A stretch of DNA of 64,000 bases from Bog-756 sp963725395 (lineage in GTDB: Bacteria; Actinomycetota; Acidimicrobiia; Acidimicrobiales; RAAP-2): contig CAVRYH010000005.1 of assembly GCA_963725395.1 (NCBI GenBank), positions 248,001 to 312,000 on the forward strand. The letters run 5' to 3'. The notes beneath the pieces are model-generated. The model did no database searches. It worked only from the letters and a program-made list of their open reading frames with translations, and was not told the origin of the DNA. This document shows positions 35,296-44,677 of this stretch, in pieces. Every line of letters begins with the position of its first letter. Position 1 is the stretch's first letter. A program made the position numbers and the translations under genes.

Positions 35296-36342
35296 GTGAA
35301 CAGCTTCCCGCCCCCGCGCCGCAACTTCTCGCCGTGGTACCAGGTGGTCAGCCGCCTCATGGCCACCGAGGAGGTCGATCCGCTCACCGCCGACGACCCG
35401 GCCGACTTCGAGTCCTGGCGCGAGAGGTTCCGTGCCCGGCTCGACGCCGCTCTCGCCCCGTGGCCGACGCCCGTGCCCGCCGACGTCGAGGTCACCGACG
35501 AGGTGGGCTGCGACGGCTACCTGCGCCAACGCGTGGTGTTCGACACCGAGGACACCATGTCGGTGCCGGCCTTTCTCCTGGTGCCGGAGGAGAGACGCGT
35601 GCCGGGGCCGGCCGTGCTGGCCGCCCACGGGCACGGTCCCGGGAAGTCCCGGATCTGCGGACTCGAGTCCGAGGGGCCCGCCGGCAGCGACTACGCCGCC
35701 GAGCTGGCCCGGCGCGGTTACGTGGTGCTCGCCCCCGATCTGCGGTGCTTCGGGGAGCGTGCCGACTGGAACCCTCCCGACCACTACGCCTGTGACACGA
35801 ACCTGGTCCACCAGGTGATGGGCGGGTGGAGCCCCCTCACCCAGAACCTCTGGGACCTGGCGCGCTGCCTCGACGTGTTGGAGGCGCACCCGTTGGTCGA
35901 CCCGTCCCGGCTGGGCATGGTCGGGTTCTCCTACGGCGGGACGGTGACGCTGTTCCTCGCCGCCTGTGACCAGCGGGTGTCGGTGGCCGTGGTGAGCGGG
36001 TTCTTCTCGTCGTGGGCCGAGTCGCACAAGGTCCCGTGGAACATGTGCGGCTCCCAGGTGCTGCCCGGCATGCTCGGGCACATGGAACATGCCGACCTCG
36101 CCGCGCTGATCGCCCCTCGTCCCCTCCTCGTCCAGTCGGGGAACGAGGACCCCCTCTTCCCGGTGGCGGCCGCCGAGGAGGGACTGGCCGCCCTCCACCC
36201 GATCTACCGGCGACTGGGGGCCGCCGACCGGCTGGGCCACGACGTGTTCGACGGTGAGCACGAATGGAACGGGCCCGGTGCCTACCCCTTCATCGACCGG
36301 TGGCTGGGCCCGGTCGGCCCGTCGGGACCGGTCAGCCCCTGA
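35296..36342 (+). CDS. Alpha/beta hydrolase (dienelactone hydrolase/acetyl xylan esterase-like)
   Basis: About 348 residues. An N-terminal helical cap-like part (about 1-85) precedes the alpha/beta core. The nucleophile elbow is GFSYGG, the acid is in SGNEDPLFPV and the His in DGEHEWNG near the C-terminus. Oxyanion residues lie in AAHGHGPGKS. I choose GTG 35296 (VNSFPPPRRNF); the frame is open upstream without similarity. It probably hydrolyses an ester or lactone. Its end overlaps the convergent nagB gene by 11 nt. Confidence 0.85.
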   Translation: MNSFPPPRRNFSPWYQVVSRLMATEEVDPLTADDPADFESWRERFRARLDAALAPWPTPVPADVEVTDEVGCDGYLRQRVVFDTEDTMSVPAFLLVPEERRVPGPAVLAAHGHGPGKSRICGLESEGPAGSDYAAELARRGYVVLAPDLRCFGERADWNPPDHYACDTNLVHQVMGGWSPLTQNLWDLARCLDVLEAHPLVDPSRLGMVGFSYGGTVTLFLAACDQRVSVAVVSGFFSSWAESHKVPWNMCGSQVLPGMLGHMEHADLAALIAPRPLLVQSGNEDPLFPVAAAEEGLAALHPIYRRLGAADRLGHDVFDGEHEWNGPGAYPFIDRWLGPVGPSGPVSP

Positions 36343-37111
36343 CGTCGAGGAGCCGGGCCGACTGGGGGTCCAAGAAGACGGTGGCGTGGGGAGCGCGCTG
36401 CAATGCGGAGGCGGGGCAGGCGGGCCCGACCGGTCCTTCGAGCGCCCGCCGCACCGGCTCGGCCTTGCGCGACTCGGGGACGATGGCGAGCACCCGGCCG
36501 GCCCGCAGCAGTGCCGGGACGGTGACGGTCATCGCCTCGGCGGGGACGTCGGCCTCCGTGGCGAAGTGCCCCTCGTTGACCTGCTGGCGCCGGCATGCCG
36601 CGTCCAGGGTCACCACCTTGACGTCGAGCGGGTCCTCGAAGTCGGCCACCGGCGGGTCGTTGAAGGCCAGGTGCCCGTTCTCGCCGATGCCGAGACAGCA
36701 CAGGTCGAGCGGATGGAGCGTCAAAAGGTCGGCGTAGCGGCCGCACTCGCGTTCGGGCGGAGCGAGCCCGTCGAGGTAGTGGGCGGCACGGGGATGGAGG
36801 GGCTCGGTGATCCGTTCGCGGATCCACCGCTGGAAGCCGGCCGGGTGATCGGGGCCGACTCCCACGTACTCGTCCATGTGGAAGACGACGACGTCCCGCC
36901 ACCGGACGTCGTCCGCCCGAGCCACCAGGGCCTTCACGAATTCGATCTGGGAGTTGCCGGTGGCGAACATGGCGTGGGCGACGCCGCGGTGGGCCACGGC
37001 CGAGCGGAGGGCGCTGATCGCCTCGTCGGCCGCGGCGGCCGCCATGGCCCCGGTGTCCGACAGGACCTCGACCGAGGGCCGCCCCCCGCCTGGCTGGCTG
37101 GCGTGCACCAT
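36332..37111 (-). CDS. nagB: Glucosamine-6-phosphate deaminase/isomerase
   Basis: A 259-residue NagB/6-phosphogluconolactonase-fold protein. The family motifs VVFHMDEYVGV, LGIGENGHLAFNDPP and KVVTLDAACRRQQV are all present, including the catalytic Asp and the His-Glu relay. It converts glucosamine-6-phosphate to fructose-6-phosphate and ammonia. ATG at 37111. No nagA or amino-sugar transporter lies beside it; the only possible link is the PIG-L deacetylase 20 kb away. Confidence 0.88.
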   Translation of the reverse strand: MVHASQPGGGRPSVEVLSDTGAMAAAAADEAISALRSAVAHRGVAHAMFATGNSQIEFVKALVARADDVRWRDVVVFHMDEYVGVGPDHPAGFQRWIRERITEPLHPRAAHYLDGLAPPERECGRYADLLTLHPLDLCCLGIGENGHLAFNDPPVADFEDPLDVKVVTLDAACRRQQVNEGHFATEADVPAEAMTVTVPALLRAGRVLAIVPESRKAEPVRRALEGPVGPACPASALQRAPHATVFLDPQSARLLDVRG

Positions 37112-37303
37112 GGGGGCACTGTAGGGCAACCGACGTCCCGGACCGGCGACAAGGAGGCCGTCGGCCCCCCGGCGGCCCGGGGCGGCCGGGCCCCGATCTT
37201 GCGCGCTACGGTGCCGGGCGGGCACCCTGGCAGCTGCCGGTCGGCGTCGGCCGGCGCGGGACGCACGTGGGTGCAGGTTTCGACGACAGGGGAGGAGCCC
37301 CAG

Positions 37304-37804
37304 GTGGCAGACGACGACATCTTGAGCAAGATCATCGGTAGGCCGACCGGTTCCACCGTGGTCACCGTGGAGCGGGGACAGCTGGCGCTGTTCGCCACGG
37401 CGGTCAAGGACGAGAGCCCGATCTACCGGGATCCGAGGGCGGCCGTCGAGGCCGGCCTGCCCGGCATCCCCGCACCGCCCACCTATCCCTTCGTGATGGG
37501 GAACTTCGGGGTGTTCCCCGAGCTCCAGGGTGACGACGCCGTCACCGACAACCCGATGGCCGAGGTCCTCGGCCCGCTCATGGCCAAGGGCGGGATCATC
37601 CTCCACGGCGAGCAGGAGTTCACCTACCACCGGCCGGTGCTGGCCGGCGACGTGCTGGTCGGCGAGGGCAAGGTGGTCGACGCCTACCAGAAGGAGTCCA
37701 AGGGCAAGACCATGACCTTCGTGGTGGTGGAGACGGCCTGGAGCGAACAGGCCACCGGCGAGCCGGTGTGCACGTCGCGCATGAACATCATCCACCGGGT
37801 CTGA
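37304..37804 (+). CDS. MaoC-like FAS1-type dehydratase (HadA/HadC-like)
   Basis: A 166-residue hotdog-fold protein of the N-terminal FAS1-like dehydratase family: GSTVVTVERGQLALFATAVKDESPIYRDP, IPAPPTYPFVM, and HGEQEFTYHRPVLAGDVLVGEGKVVD. Such domains form heterodimers with a catalytic MaoC protein and hydrate or dehydrate 3-hydroxyacyl thioesters. GTG 37304 is set by GGGGAGGAG about 7 nt upstream. The stop TGA shares its last base with the ATG of the next gene. The partner may be the MaoC protein at 41200. Confidence 0.86.
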   Translation: MADDDILSKIIGRPTGSTVVTVERGQLALFATAVKDESPIYRDPRAAVEAGLPGIPAPPTYPFVMGNFGVFPELQGDDAVTDNPMAEVLGPLMAKGGIILHGEQEFTYHRPVLAGDVLVGEGKVVDAYQKESKGKTMTFVVVETAWSEQATGEPVCTSRMNIIHRV

Positions 37805-38633
37805 TGGCGAACGGCGCGCCGGGCTCCGAGGCCGTGCTCCGTCGGGTCGAGGACGGCGTGTGCTGGATCACCCTCAACCGGCCCGATGCGGGCAACGCCA
37901 TCACCGCGGCGATGCGGGAACAGATCGTCTCCTGGCTCGAGGAGGCGTCGGCCGATCTGGCCGTGCGGGTGGTGGTAATCGGGGGACGGGGGACAAGGGT
38001 TTCTGCACCGGGGCGGACCTCCGGTCCACCTCGTCGGGGCCCGCCCGTCCGCCAGGGGCGCCCGACCGGGCGACCGGGGACGCCGCCCGCCTCATCCGCA
38101 CCGGCTGGCAGCGTCTGGTGTCGGCGGTGCTCGACTGCGAGAAGCCGGTCATCGCCGAAGTGAACGCCACGGCGGCCGGAGGGGGCATGCACCTCGCCCT
38201 GGCCTGCGACCTGGTCCTGGCGGCGGAGGAGGCCCGGTTCATCGAGGTCTTCGTGCGCAGGGGGATCGCCCCCGACGCCGGCGGCGCCTATCTCCTGACC
38301 CGGCTGGTCGGACCGCAGAAGGCCAAAGAGCTCTTCTTCTTCGGAGACGATCTGCCGGCCGCGGACGCCCACCACCTCGGACTGGTCAACCGGGTGGTTC
38401 CCCGGGCCGACCTGCACGCCGAGGTCGTCCGGTGGGCGCAGCGGCTGGCCACCGGCCCGACCAAGGCCATCGGTCTCACCAAGTACCTGACCAACCGGGC
38501 CCTCGACTCCGACCGCGCCGCCGCCCTGTGGGACGAGGCGGTCGCCCAGGAGCTCGTGACCGGGACCGAGGACTGCCGCGAGGGCCTGGCCGCCTTCGCC
38601 GAGCGCCGACCGCCCGTGTTCAGGGGCTGGTAG
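37804..38633 (+). CDS. Enoyl-CoA hydratase/isomerase (apparent frameshift)
   Basis: Crotonase-family protein split between two frames. The first part reads VCWITLNRPDAGNAITAAMREQ, and the rest GDKGFCTGADLRS...ITEVNATAAGGGMHLALACDLVLA-like blocks, then RRGIAPDAGGAYLLTRLVG. The break is at a run of five G (37981-37985); one more G restores VVIGGTGDKGFCTGADL. The family hydrates or isomerises enoyl-CoA. ATG 37804 overlaps the previous stop by one base. A homopolymer error is the simplest explanation, and the gene is probably intact in the organism. Confidence 0.86.
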
Positions 38634-38679
38634 TCGCCCGGTTTCGACCGCACCGGGCGGTCGGTCACCCCTTCACGAC

Positions 38680-38718
38680 TAGAACGAGTTCTGATTCGCG
38701 GGGCCGAGATGCTAGAAA
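38680..38718 (+). promoter_or_regulatory. KstR-like operator and -10 box upstream of the fused FadE gene
   Basis: TAGAACGAGTTCTG (38680-38693) fits the KstR consensus TNNAACNNGTTNNA at every fixed position except the last, and contains a perfect AGAAC/GTTCT dyad. TAGAAA (38713-38718) is a plausible -10 box. KstR is the TetR-family repressor of steroid catabolism in mycobacteria and rhodococci. A KstR-like protein acting here is inference. Confidence 0.5.
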
Positions 38719-38840
38719 CGTTCCCGTGACCACCAACCGACCGAGTGCCGCCGGTCCCTCGCCAGCCCGGGCCGCGCCCGTCTGGACCGGGCTCCCGGGA
38801 TGGCGTGGCGGCGCCGAGCCCACGGGCCGGGGCCTGACCG

Positions 38841-41101
38841 ATGGCCATCGGCATCCGGGACGAGCACGAGTCCCTGCCGCCGTTCCGTCAGGGGTTGGGT
38901 CGAGTCCCGGTGCCCCCCAGAGGTCACCCGGGCCTCCCTCGATGCCGAGGACGACCTCCTTCCTCCCTTCTGGGTCGATCTGGGCGCCCAGGGCACCCTC
39001 GGGATCCACATCCCCGAGGAGTTCGGGGGCCAGGGTGCGGGCATGGTGGAGCTGGCCGTGGTGGCCGAGGAGTTCGGCCGCGCCGCCGCTCCGGGCCCAT
39101 GGAGCACCACCGCCGTCGTCGCCGCCGCACTCTCGGGTCCGGCCAACCCGGCACTGGCCAAAGAGGTGCTCCCCGCCCTGGCCGACGGGACGACGTCCGC
39201 CTCGCTGTCGGTCCCCGTCGGTGCACCCGACGGCACCGCCCGGGCCCGACCCGGGCTCAGGGCCCGGTCGTCCCCGGGGGGCGCGCTGGTCGTGTCGGGA
39301 ACGCTCGGGCCCATCCTCAACGGTGCGACCGTCGACACGGTGCTGGTGCCGGTGGAGCTCGACGGGGACGAGCGGTGGGTGCTGGTGGAGCGCGGCCCGG
39401 GGGTGTCCGTCGAGCCGGTACCGAGCTTCGACCCGTCCCGCCGCTCCGCCCGCTGGACACTGGACGAGGTGTCGCTGCCGGCCATCCGGGTGGTGGGGGA
39501 GTTGGGCACAGGCCGCCTCAGGGACCTGGCCCTCGTGGTGTTCTCCGCCGAGGCGACCGGCGGGGCCCGTTGGTGCCTCGAGACGGCCGCCGAGCACGCG
39601 CCGGACCCGTGAACAGTTCGGAAGGCCGATCGGCCAGTTCCAGGGGGTCAAGCACCGTCTGGCCGACATGCTGGTCGCCGTCGAGGCGGCGGTGGCCGCC
39701 ACCTGGGATGCCGCCACGACGGTGGACCACGACCCGTCCCACCCGACACGGGACGGGTCCGCCCAGGGCGGTCTGGCCGTCCAGCTGGCGGCGGCGGTCG
39801 CCCTCGACGCCTATGTCGAGGCGGCCAAGGGGGCCATCCAGGTGCTGGGAGGGATGGGTTTCACCTGGGAACACGACGCCCACATCCACCTGCGCCGCGC
39901 CACCACCCTGCGCCAGATGGTCGGCGGGTCCGCGCCTCTGCGCGCCGAAGCGGCCCGTCTGGCGCTCGAGGGATGGAGACGCAGGCTTTCCGTCGAGCTC
40001 CCTCCCGAGGCGGAGCGCCTGCGTGACGAACTGGTGCCCGTCGTGGCCGACATCGCCGCCATCGGCGACCCGGCCGAGCAGCGCCGCGCCCTCGCCGACC
40101 AGGGGCTGCTGGCGCCCCACTGGCCGTCACCGTGGGGTCGCGACGCCGGAGCGGTCGAGCAGCTGGTCATCGACCAGGTCTGTGCCGAGTCCGGACTGCG
40201 TCGGCCCAACCTCGCCGTGGCCGCCTGGGCGCTGCCCACCATCATCGCCCACGGGACACCCGAACAGACCGAGCGGTGGGTGGGGCCGACGCTTCGGGGC
40301 GAGGTCCTCTGGTGCCAGCTGTTCAGCGAGCCCGGTGCCGGCTCGGACCTCGCCGCGCTGAGTACCCGGGCCACCCGCGTCGAGGGTGGCTGGGAGCTCC
40401 ACGGGCAGAAGGTCTGGACCTCGGTGGCGGCACGGGCCGACATGGGTATCTGCCTGGCCCGGACCAACCCGGACGCGCCCAAGCACCGGGGCATCAGTTA
40501 CTTCCTCGTCGACATGCGGTCTCCCGGCATCGAGGTGCGGCCCCTGCGGGAGATAACCGGGGCCGCCCTGTTCAACGAGGTGTTCTTCGACGGCTGCTTC
40601 GTGCCCGACGACTGCCTGGTGGGCGAGGTCGACGGCGGCTGGCGACTGGCCCGGACCACCTTGGCCAACGAGCGGGTGTCCCTGTCCTCGGACTCGGCCT
40701 TCGGCGGTGCCTTGGAGGCCGTGCTGCAGCGGGTGTCGGACCGTCCCGACCTCCAGGACCCGGTGACCCTCGACCGCCTCGGGCACCTGTTGGCCGAGGC
40801 CCAGTCGTTGGCCCAGTTGGGCGTGCGGGCGACCCTCCGGTCGGTGGGGGGGCTGGAGCCGGGATCCGAGTCGAGCGTGCGCAAACTGCTCGGGGCGGAG
40901 TTCGAGCAGCGGGTGCACGAGTTCGGACTCGACCTGTGCGGACCCGACGGGGCGGTCACCGAGGGGGACGCCGCCGTCTCGGCCCACGGCGTGCTGCAGA
41001 GCAAGTGCCTGACCATCGCGGGGGGGACGAGCGAGGTCCAGCGCAACGTGATCGGCGAGCGCCTGCTCGGTCTGCCGCGTGATCCCGAGCCCGGTCGGTG
41101 A
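38841..41101 (+). CDS. Double-length acyl-CoA dehydrogenase, FadE34-like (two apparent frameshifts)
   Basis: Two acyl-CoA dehydrogenase domains in tandem, about 750 residues once repaired. It begins MAIGIRDEHESL (ATG 38841). A +1 slip near 38875-38882 gives RRSVRGWVESRCPPEV..., and a second +1 slip near 39600 restores ARTREQFGRPIGQFQGVKH. Domain 1 runs to about 40010; domain 2 continues to the end with WCQLFSEPGAGSDLA, GQKVWTS and GGTSEVQRNVIGER. Mycobacterial FadE34 (ChsE3), which acts on steroid side chains, is likewise a single chain with two such domains. With the KstR-like site upstream, a steroid substrate is a reasonable inference. Confidence 0.84.
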
Positions 41102-41199
41102 GGTGCCCTGCGGGGGTGCCGGCGGTACCGGGGCTGACCGCCCGGGTGGTGTTGTCTAACGTGAGCCAGAGCATGGTGGACGAGAAGGAGGGCTGACCG

Positions 41200-41631
41200 A
41201 TGGGTGACCAGGTGTTGTACTTCGAGGACGTGGCCGAGGGCGACGAGGCCCCGGAGCGCTCACGGGTGCTGAGCCGCACCGACCTCGTGATGTACGCCGG
41301 GGCGTCGGGTGACTACAACCCCATGCACCACGACGAGGTCAAGGCCCAGGCGGCCGGGCAGCCGAGCGTTTTCGGCCACGGCATGTTCTCCATGGGCTTC
41401 CTCGGCACCGCCATCACCGACTACGTCGGGATCGGCAACGTCCGTCGGTTCCAGGTCCGGTTCGCCAAGCAGACCTGGCCGGACGAGGAGCTTCGCACCA
41501 AGGTCGTGGTGACGGGCAAGCGCACCGAGGGCGACGACCACCTCATCGATCTCGACGTCAGGCTCCAGAACACCGACGGCGAGGAGAAAGTGGTCGGCGA
41601 GGCGACGGCTGTGGTCCCCACCCGGGGGTAG
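41200..41631 (+). CDS. MaoC-like hydratase (HadB-like)
   Basis: A 143-residue hotdog protein. The hydratase motif is clear as YAGASGDYNPMHHDEV (Asp, Asn and His of the R-hydratase site), then GHGMFSMGFLG. It hydrates 2-enoyl-CoA to (R)-3-hydroxyacyl-CoA. ATG 41200 has GGAGGG upstream, and TAACGT (41157-41162) is a likely -10 box. It probably pairs with the FAS1-like subunit at 37304 and supplies substrate to the MFE-2-type SDR at 41752. Confidence 0.9.
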   Translation: MGDQVLYFEDVAEGDEAPERSRVLSRTDLVMYAGASGDYNPMHHDEVKAQAAGQPSVFGHGMFSMGFLGTAITDYVGIGNVRRFQVRFAKQTWPDEELRTKVVVTGKRTEGDDHLIDLDVRLQNTDGEEKVVGEATAVVPTRG

Positions 41632-41751
41632 CGGCACCCCCGGGCGGCGACAGAGCCACGGGTCCAGCCGCGACCCCGTGTCCGGGTTCCCCCCGGACGG
41701 TGGGAACGGCCGGCCGGCTGTCCGGATCCGACCCTGGCCGCCCTGGCCGGT

Positions 41752-42655
41752 CTAGAAGAAGCTGAACGCAGGGATGCCCGACGAGATGTCCTTGAACAGC
41801 TCGCCCTTCGCCGCGGCCAGCTCCTCGGGGGTCCACATCGAATCCCGGTGGATCTCCCCGACGGGCCGGAACCCGCCCATCGCCCACACGTTCCCACCGA
41901 AGACCACGAAATTCTGCCCGGTGACATCGGACGCCTCGTCCGAAGCGAGGAAGGCCACCAACTGGGCCACGTTCCTCGGATCCCACTCGTCGAACCCCTC
42001 GCCCGCCTTGGCCATCTCCCCGAAGAGGTTCTCGGTCATGCGGGTGCGGGCCCGGGGCGAGATCGAGTTGACGGTGATGCCGTAGCGCTCGAGCTCGCGG
42101 GCCAGGACCCAGGTGAGCGAAGCGATGCCCGCCTTGGCCGACGAGTAGTTGGCCTGGCCGGCGTTGCCGTAGAGGCCGGCCTCGGACGACGTGTTGATGA
42201 TGTGGCCGCTGACCGTCTCTCCGGCCTTCGCCCGTCCCCGCCAGTAGACCGCCGCGTGGTGGGACGGGGCGAAGTGTCCCTTCAGGTGCACGCGGATGAC
42301 GTCGTCCCAGTCGGACTCCTCCATGTTGAAGCTCATCTTGTCCCGGAGGATGCCGGCGTTGTTGACCAGGATGTCGAGCTGGCCGAACGTGTCAACTGCC
42401 TGGTCGATGAGGTCTTTCGCCCCCTGCCACGAACTGACGTCCGAGGCGTTGACCGCCCCGTCGCTCCCGCCCTGCTTGATCAACTCGACGACCTCCTCGG
42501 CGGGGTGCTTGTCCCCACCCTGACCCTGCAGTGAGGCGCCGACGTCGTTGACGATCACCTTGGCGCCCTCGGACGCCAGCAAGAGGGCCTCCTCGCGCCC
42601 GATCCCGCCGTCCTGCGCCGGTGACGATCGCCACCTTGCCGTCGAGCATTCCCAT
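41752..42655 (-). CDS. SDR, MFE-2-type (R)-3-hydroxyacyl-CoA dehydrogenase-like (apparent frameshift)
   Basis: About 300 residues. It starts MGMLDGKVAIVTGAG at ATG 42655 with AGGAGG 5 nt upstream. A +1 base near 42608-42614 then shifts the frame; removing it gives GGGIGREEALLLASEGAKVIVNDVG. Catalytic YSSAK (NYSSAKAGIA) and NNAGILRD are present. The long loop (SLQGQGGDKHPAEEVV) and C-terminal extension resemble the dehydrogenase domain of peroxisomal multifunctional enzyme 2. It would oxidise the (R)-3-hydroxyacyl-CoA made by the neighbouring MaoC proteins. Convergent with MaoC. Confidence 0.86.
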
Positions 42656-42917
42656 GTCGTCCTCCTGGTTCCGGTGTCAAGGCCTGTGGTCGGGTTCCAA
42701 CGTCCCCCTCATCGGTGGGGTGGCCCGGTCTGCAGCGGATGATGGGCCGCTGCGGACGCGTGGACGTCACGATGGAACCGGGGAAGCATGGCCGAAATAG
42801 ACCCCGGGAGGCAAGGCGACCTGACGGAGGGGCCGGGCTGGGGGCGATGGTAGGTTTCGCACGACCCGGCAGCCGGCGGATCCGGTGCCGGACCGAACCG
42901 GTGCGATCGGAGTGCGA

Positions 42918-43955
42918 GTGAGTGGACAGGACGACACGAGGACGGGGGTGACCGGTGCCAGCGCTCAGGGGTCTCCCGGGGCGGCCACTGCTGCTCAGTC
43001 GCCGGGGGGTGCGGTCGGGGGGGCCGTCGCCAAGGTGAACCCGCAGCTCCGGCGCATCGAACGCAGGATCCGCCGGGAGGCCACCCGTCTGGCCGCGGTG
43101 CCTTTCGACCAGCTCCCGCCGCGAGAGGCGGTCCGAATGGCCTACAACGTGCTGCTCCGCAGGGAGCCGGACGAACCGGCATGGAGCGAGCAGGCCGGTG
43201 CCATCGTCGCCGGCCACCTCACCCGGGGCGACGTGGTCGACCGGATCCGGTGCTCGAACGAGTACCGGATCCTGGTGCCGATCGGCCCGGCCAGCCTGCA
43301 CAGCTCCTTGCATTTCAGCCGATGCGAGTTCATCGTGGGGTTGCCGCCGGCCCGAAGGATCGTCGACCTCGGTGGGGGACACACCTCTGACTCGCGGGGT
43401 GCCCTCGTCTTGCTCGGGTATCCGTACGAATTCGAGGAACTAGTGGTGGTCGACCTCCCCCCCGACGATCGGCACCCCCTCTACCGCTCGGAGCGATTTG
43501 GCGGCATCGACACCCATCAGGGTCGGATCCGTTACGAGTACCGGTCGATGGCCGACCTCTCCTTTGCCGAGGACGCATCGGTGGATCTCGTCTACAGCGG
43601 GCAGTCGATCGAGCACGTCACCGAGGAGGACGGCGACCGCGTGTTGCGGGAGTCGTTCCGTATTCTCAAACCGGGTGGTTACATGGCACTCGACACCCCG
43701 AACGCCCGAGTCTGCCGCCTCCAGCAAGAGGCGTTCATCGACCCCGACCACAAGGTCGAGTACCACCTCGGTGCATTGCGGGAGAAGATCGAGCGCGCCG
43801 GGTTCGAGGTGCTGACCGAACGGGGTCTGAACTGGGGTGGGCCGGCCGTGGATCGCGGAGTATTCGACTTGGTGGCGCTGGCCGGCAACTACGGCATCTA
43901 CTATGACGTGGAGTCCTGCTACCTGTTGGCGCTGCTCGTCCGAAAGCCCGCCTGA
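42918..43955 (+). CDS. DUF4214-like domain plus SAM-dependent methyltransferase
   Basis: About 345 residues. An Ala/Gly-rich leader is followed by FDQLPPREAVRMAYNVLLRREPDEPAWSEQAG... (about residues 55-105), which resembles the DUF4214 repeat found in secreted and glycosyltransferase-linked proteins. A class I methyltransferase follows: VDLGGGHTS, VYSGQSIEHV, ESFRILKPGGYMALDTPN. I choose GTG 42918 with GGAG 5 nt upstream; GTG 42885 is an in-frame alternative. TAGGTT (42851-42856) may be its -10 box. Such fusions occur with polysaccharide or O-antigen modification genes, but none are next to it, so the substrate is unknown. Confidence 0.78.
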   Translation: MSGQDDTRTGVTGASAQGSPGAATAAQSPGGAVGGAVAKVNPQLRRIERRIRREATRLAAVPFDQLPPREAVRMAYNVLLRREPDEPAWSEQAGAIVAGHLTRGDVVDRIRCSNEYRILVPIGPASLHSSLHFSRCEFIVGLPPARRIVDLGGGHTSDSRGALVLLGYPYEFEELVVVDLPPDDRHPLYRSERFGGIDTHQGRIRYEYRSMADLSFAEDASVDLVYSGQSIEHVTEEDGDRVLRESFRILKPGGYMALDTPNARVCRLQQEAFIDPDHKVEYHLGALREKIERAGFEVLTERGLNWGGPAVDRGVFDLVALAGNYGIYYDVESCYLLALLVRKPA

Positions 43956-44040
43956 TCCCGGTCCCCGACCTCGGAGCCGCTCCGGATCCGCTCCGGCCGG
44001 CACCGCCCATAACTCCGCCCTTACCGGGCTCCCTGGCTTC

Positions 44041-44496
44041 TCAGGTCGTGGGAGCTTCGGCGCCCGCTCGCTCGAGGACGAACACGGGGATGACCCGGTC
44101 GGTCCGCTCCTGGTACTCGGCGTAGTCGGGGTAGGCGGCCACCGCCCGTTCCCACCAGGTCGTCCTCTCGTCCCCTGTCACCAGCCGGGCGACCCGATCG
44201 GTCTTGACCGGGCCGTCCTGGAGCTCGACGTGGGGATCGGCCACGAGGTTGTGGTACCAGAGCGGGTGGGTGGGCGCGCCACCCTGGGAGGCGACCACGG
44301 CGTACACGTCGTCGTGCTCCACCCTCATGAGGGGGGTCTTTCGGATCTTCCCTGATCTCGCCCCGCGGCTGGTGAGCAGGATTACCGGCATGCCGCGAAG
44401 GGTGGTTCCTTCGGTCCCGCCGGAGGTTTCGTACTGCTCGACCTGGGTTCTGACCCATTCGGCCGTGCTCGGCTCATAGTCACCGTCAAGAGGCAT
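44041..44496 (-). CDS. Deazaflavin(F420)-dependent nitroreductase-family protein
   Basis: A 151-residue protein of the Ddn/DUF385 split-barrel family: VILLTSRGARSGKIRKTPLMRVEHDDVYAVVASQGGAPTHPLWYHNLVADPHVEL is the F420/substrate-binding core (motifs GARSGKIRKTPL and HPLWYHNL). Members use reduced F420 to reduce quinones, enones or nitro compounds. ATG at 44496; a TTAGCT/TAGCTG -10-like box ends 6-7 nt upstream. F420 use is typical of actinobacteria and supports the taxonomic reading. Confidence 0.9.
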   Translation of the reverse strand: MPLDGDYEPSTAEWVRTQVEQYETSGGTEGTTLRGMPVILLTSRGARSGKIRKTPLMRVEHDDVYAVVASQGGAPTHPLWYHNLVADPHVELQDGPVKTDRVARLVTGDERTTWWERAVAAYPDYAEYQERTDRVIPVFVLERAGAEAPTT

Positions 44497-44677
44497 AGGC
44501 GTCAGCTAACACCCGGTGGAGGGTCGAAATCCAGCCGGGGTGCGCCGGCGCCTCGCAGCCGGAGCTTCGGCCAAGGTGCCCTGTCTCCGCCACTCCGTCC
44601 GCACGCCCCGGCCACCGGCAGGCAGGTTCCGACCACGGCCAGTTGGCGGGACCGGACTCCAGCGGATGTATGCCGGC

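Noticed and set aside
38726..38840. Leaderless GTG at 38726 as start of the fused FadE protein
   Set aside because: The peptide (TTNRPSAAGPS...) has no similarity and is in a different frame from MAIGIRDEHESL, the typical family opening at 38841.
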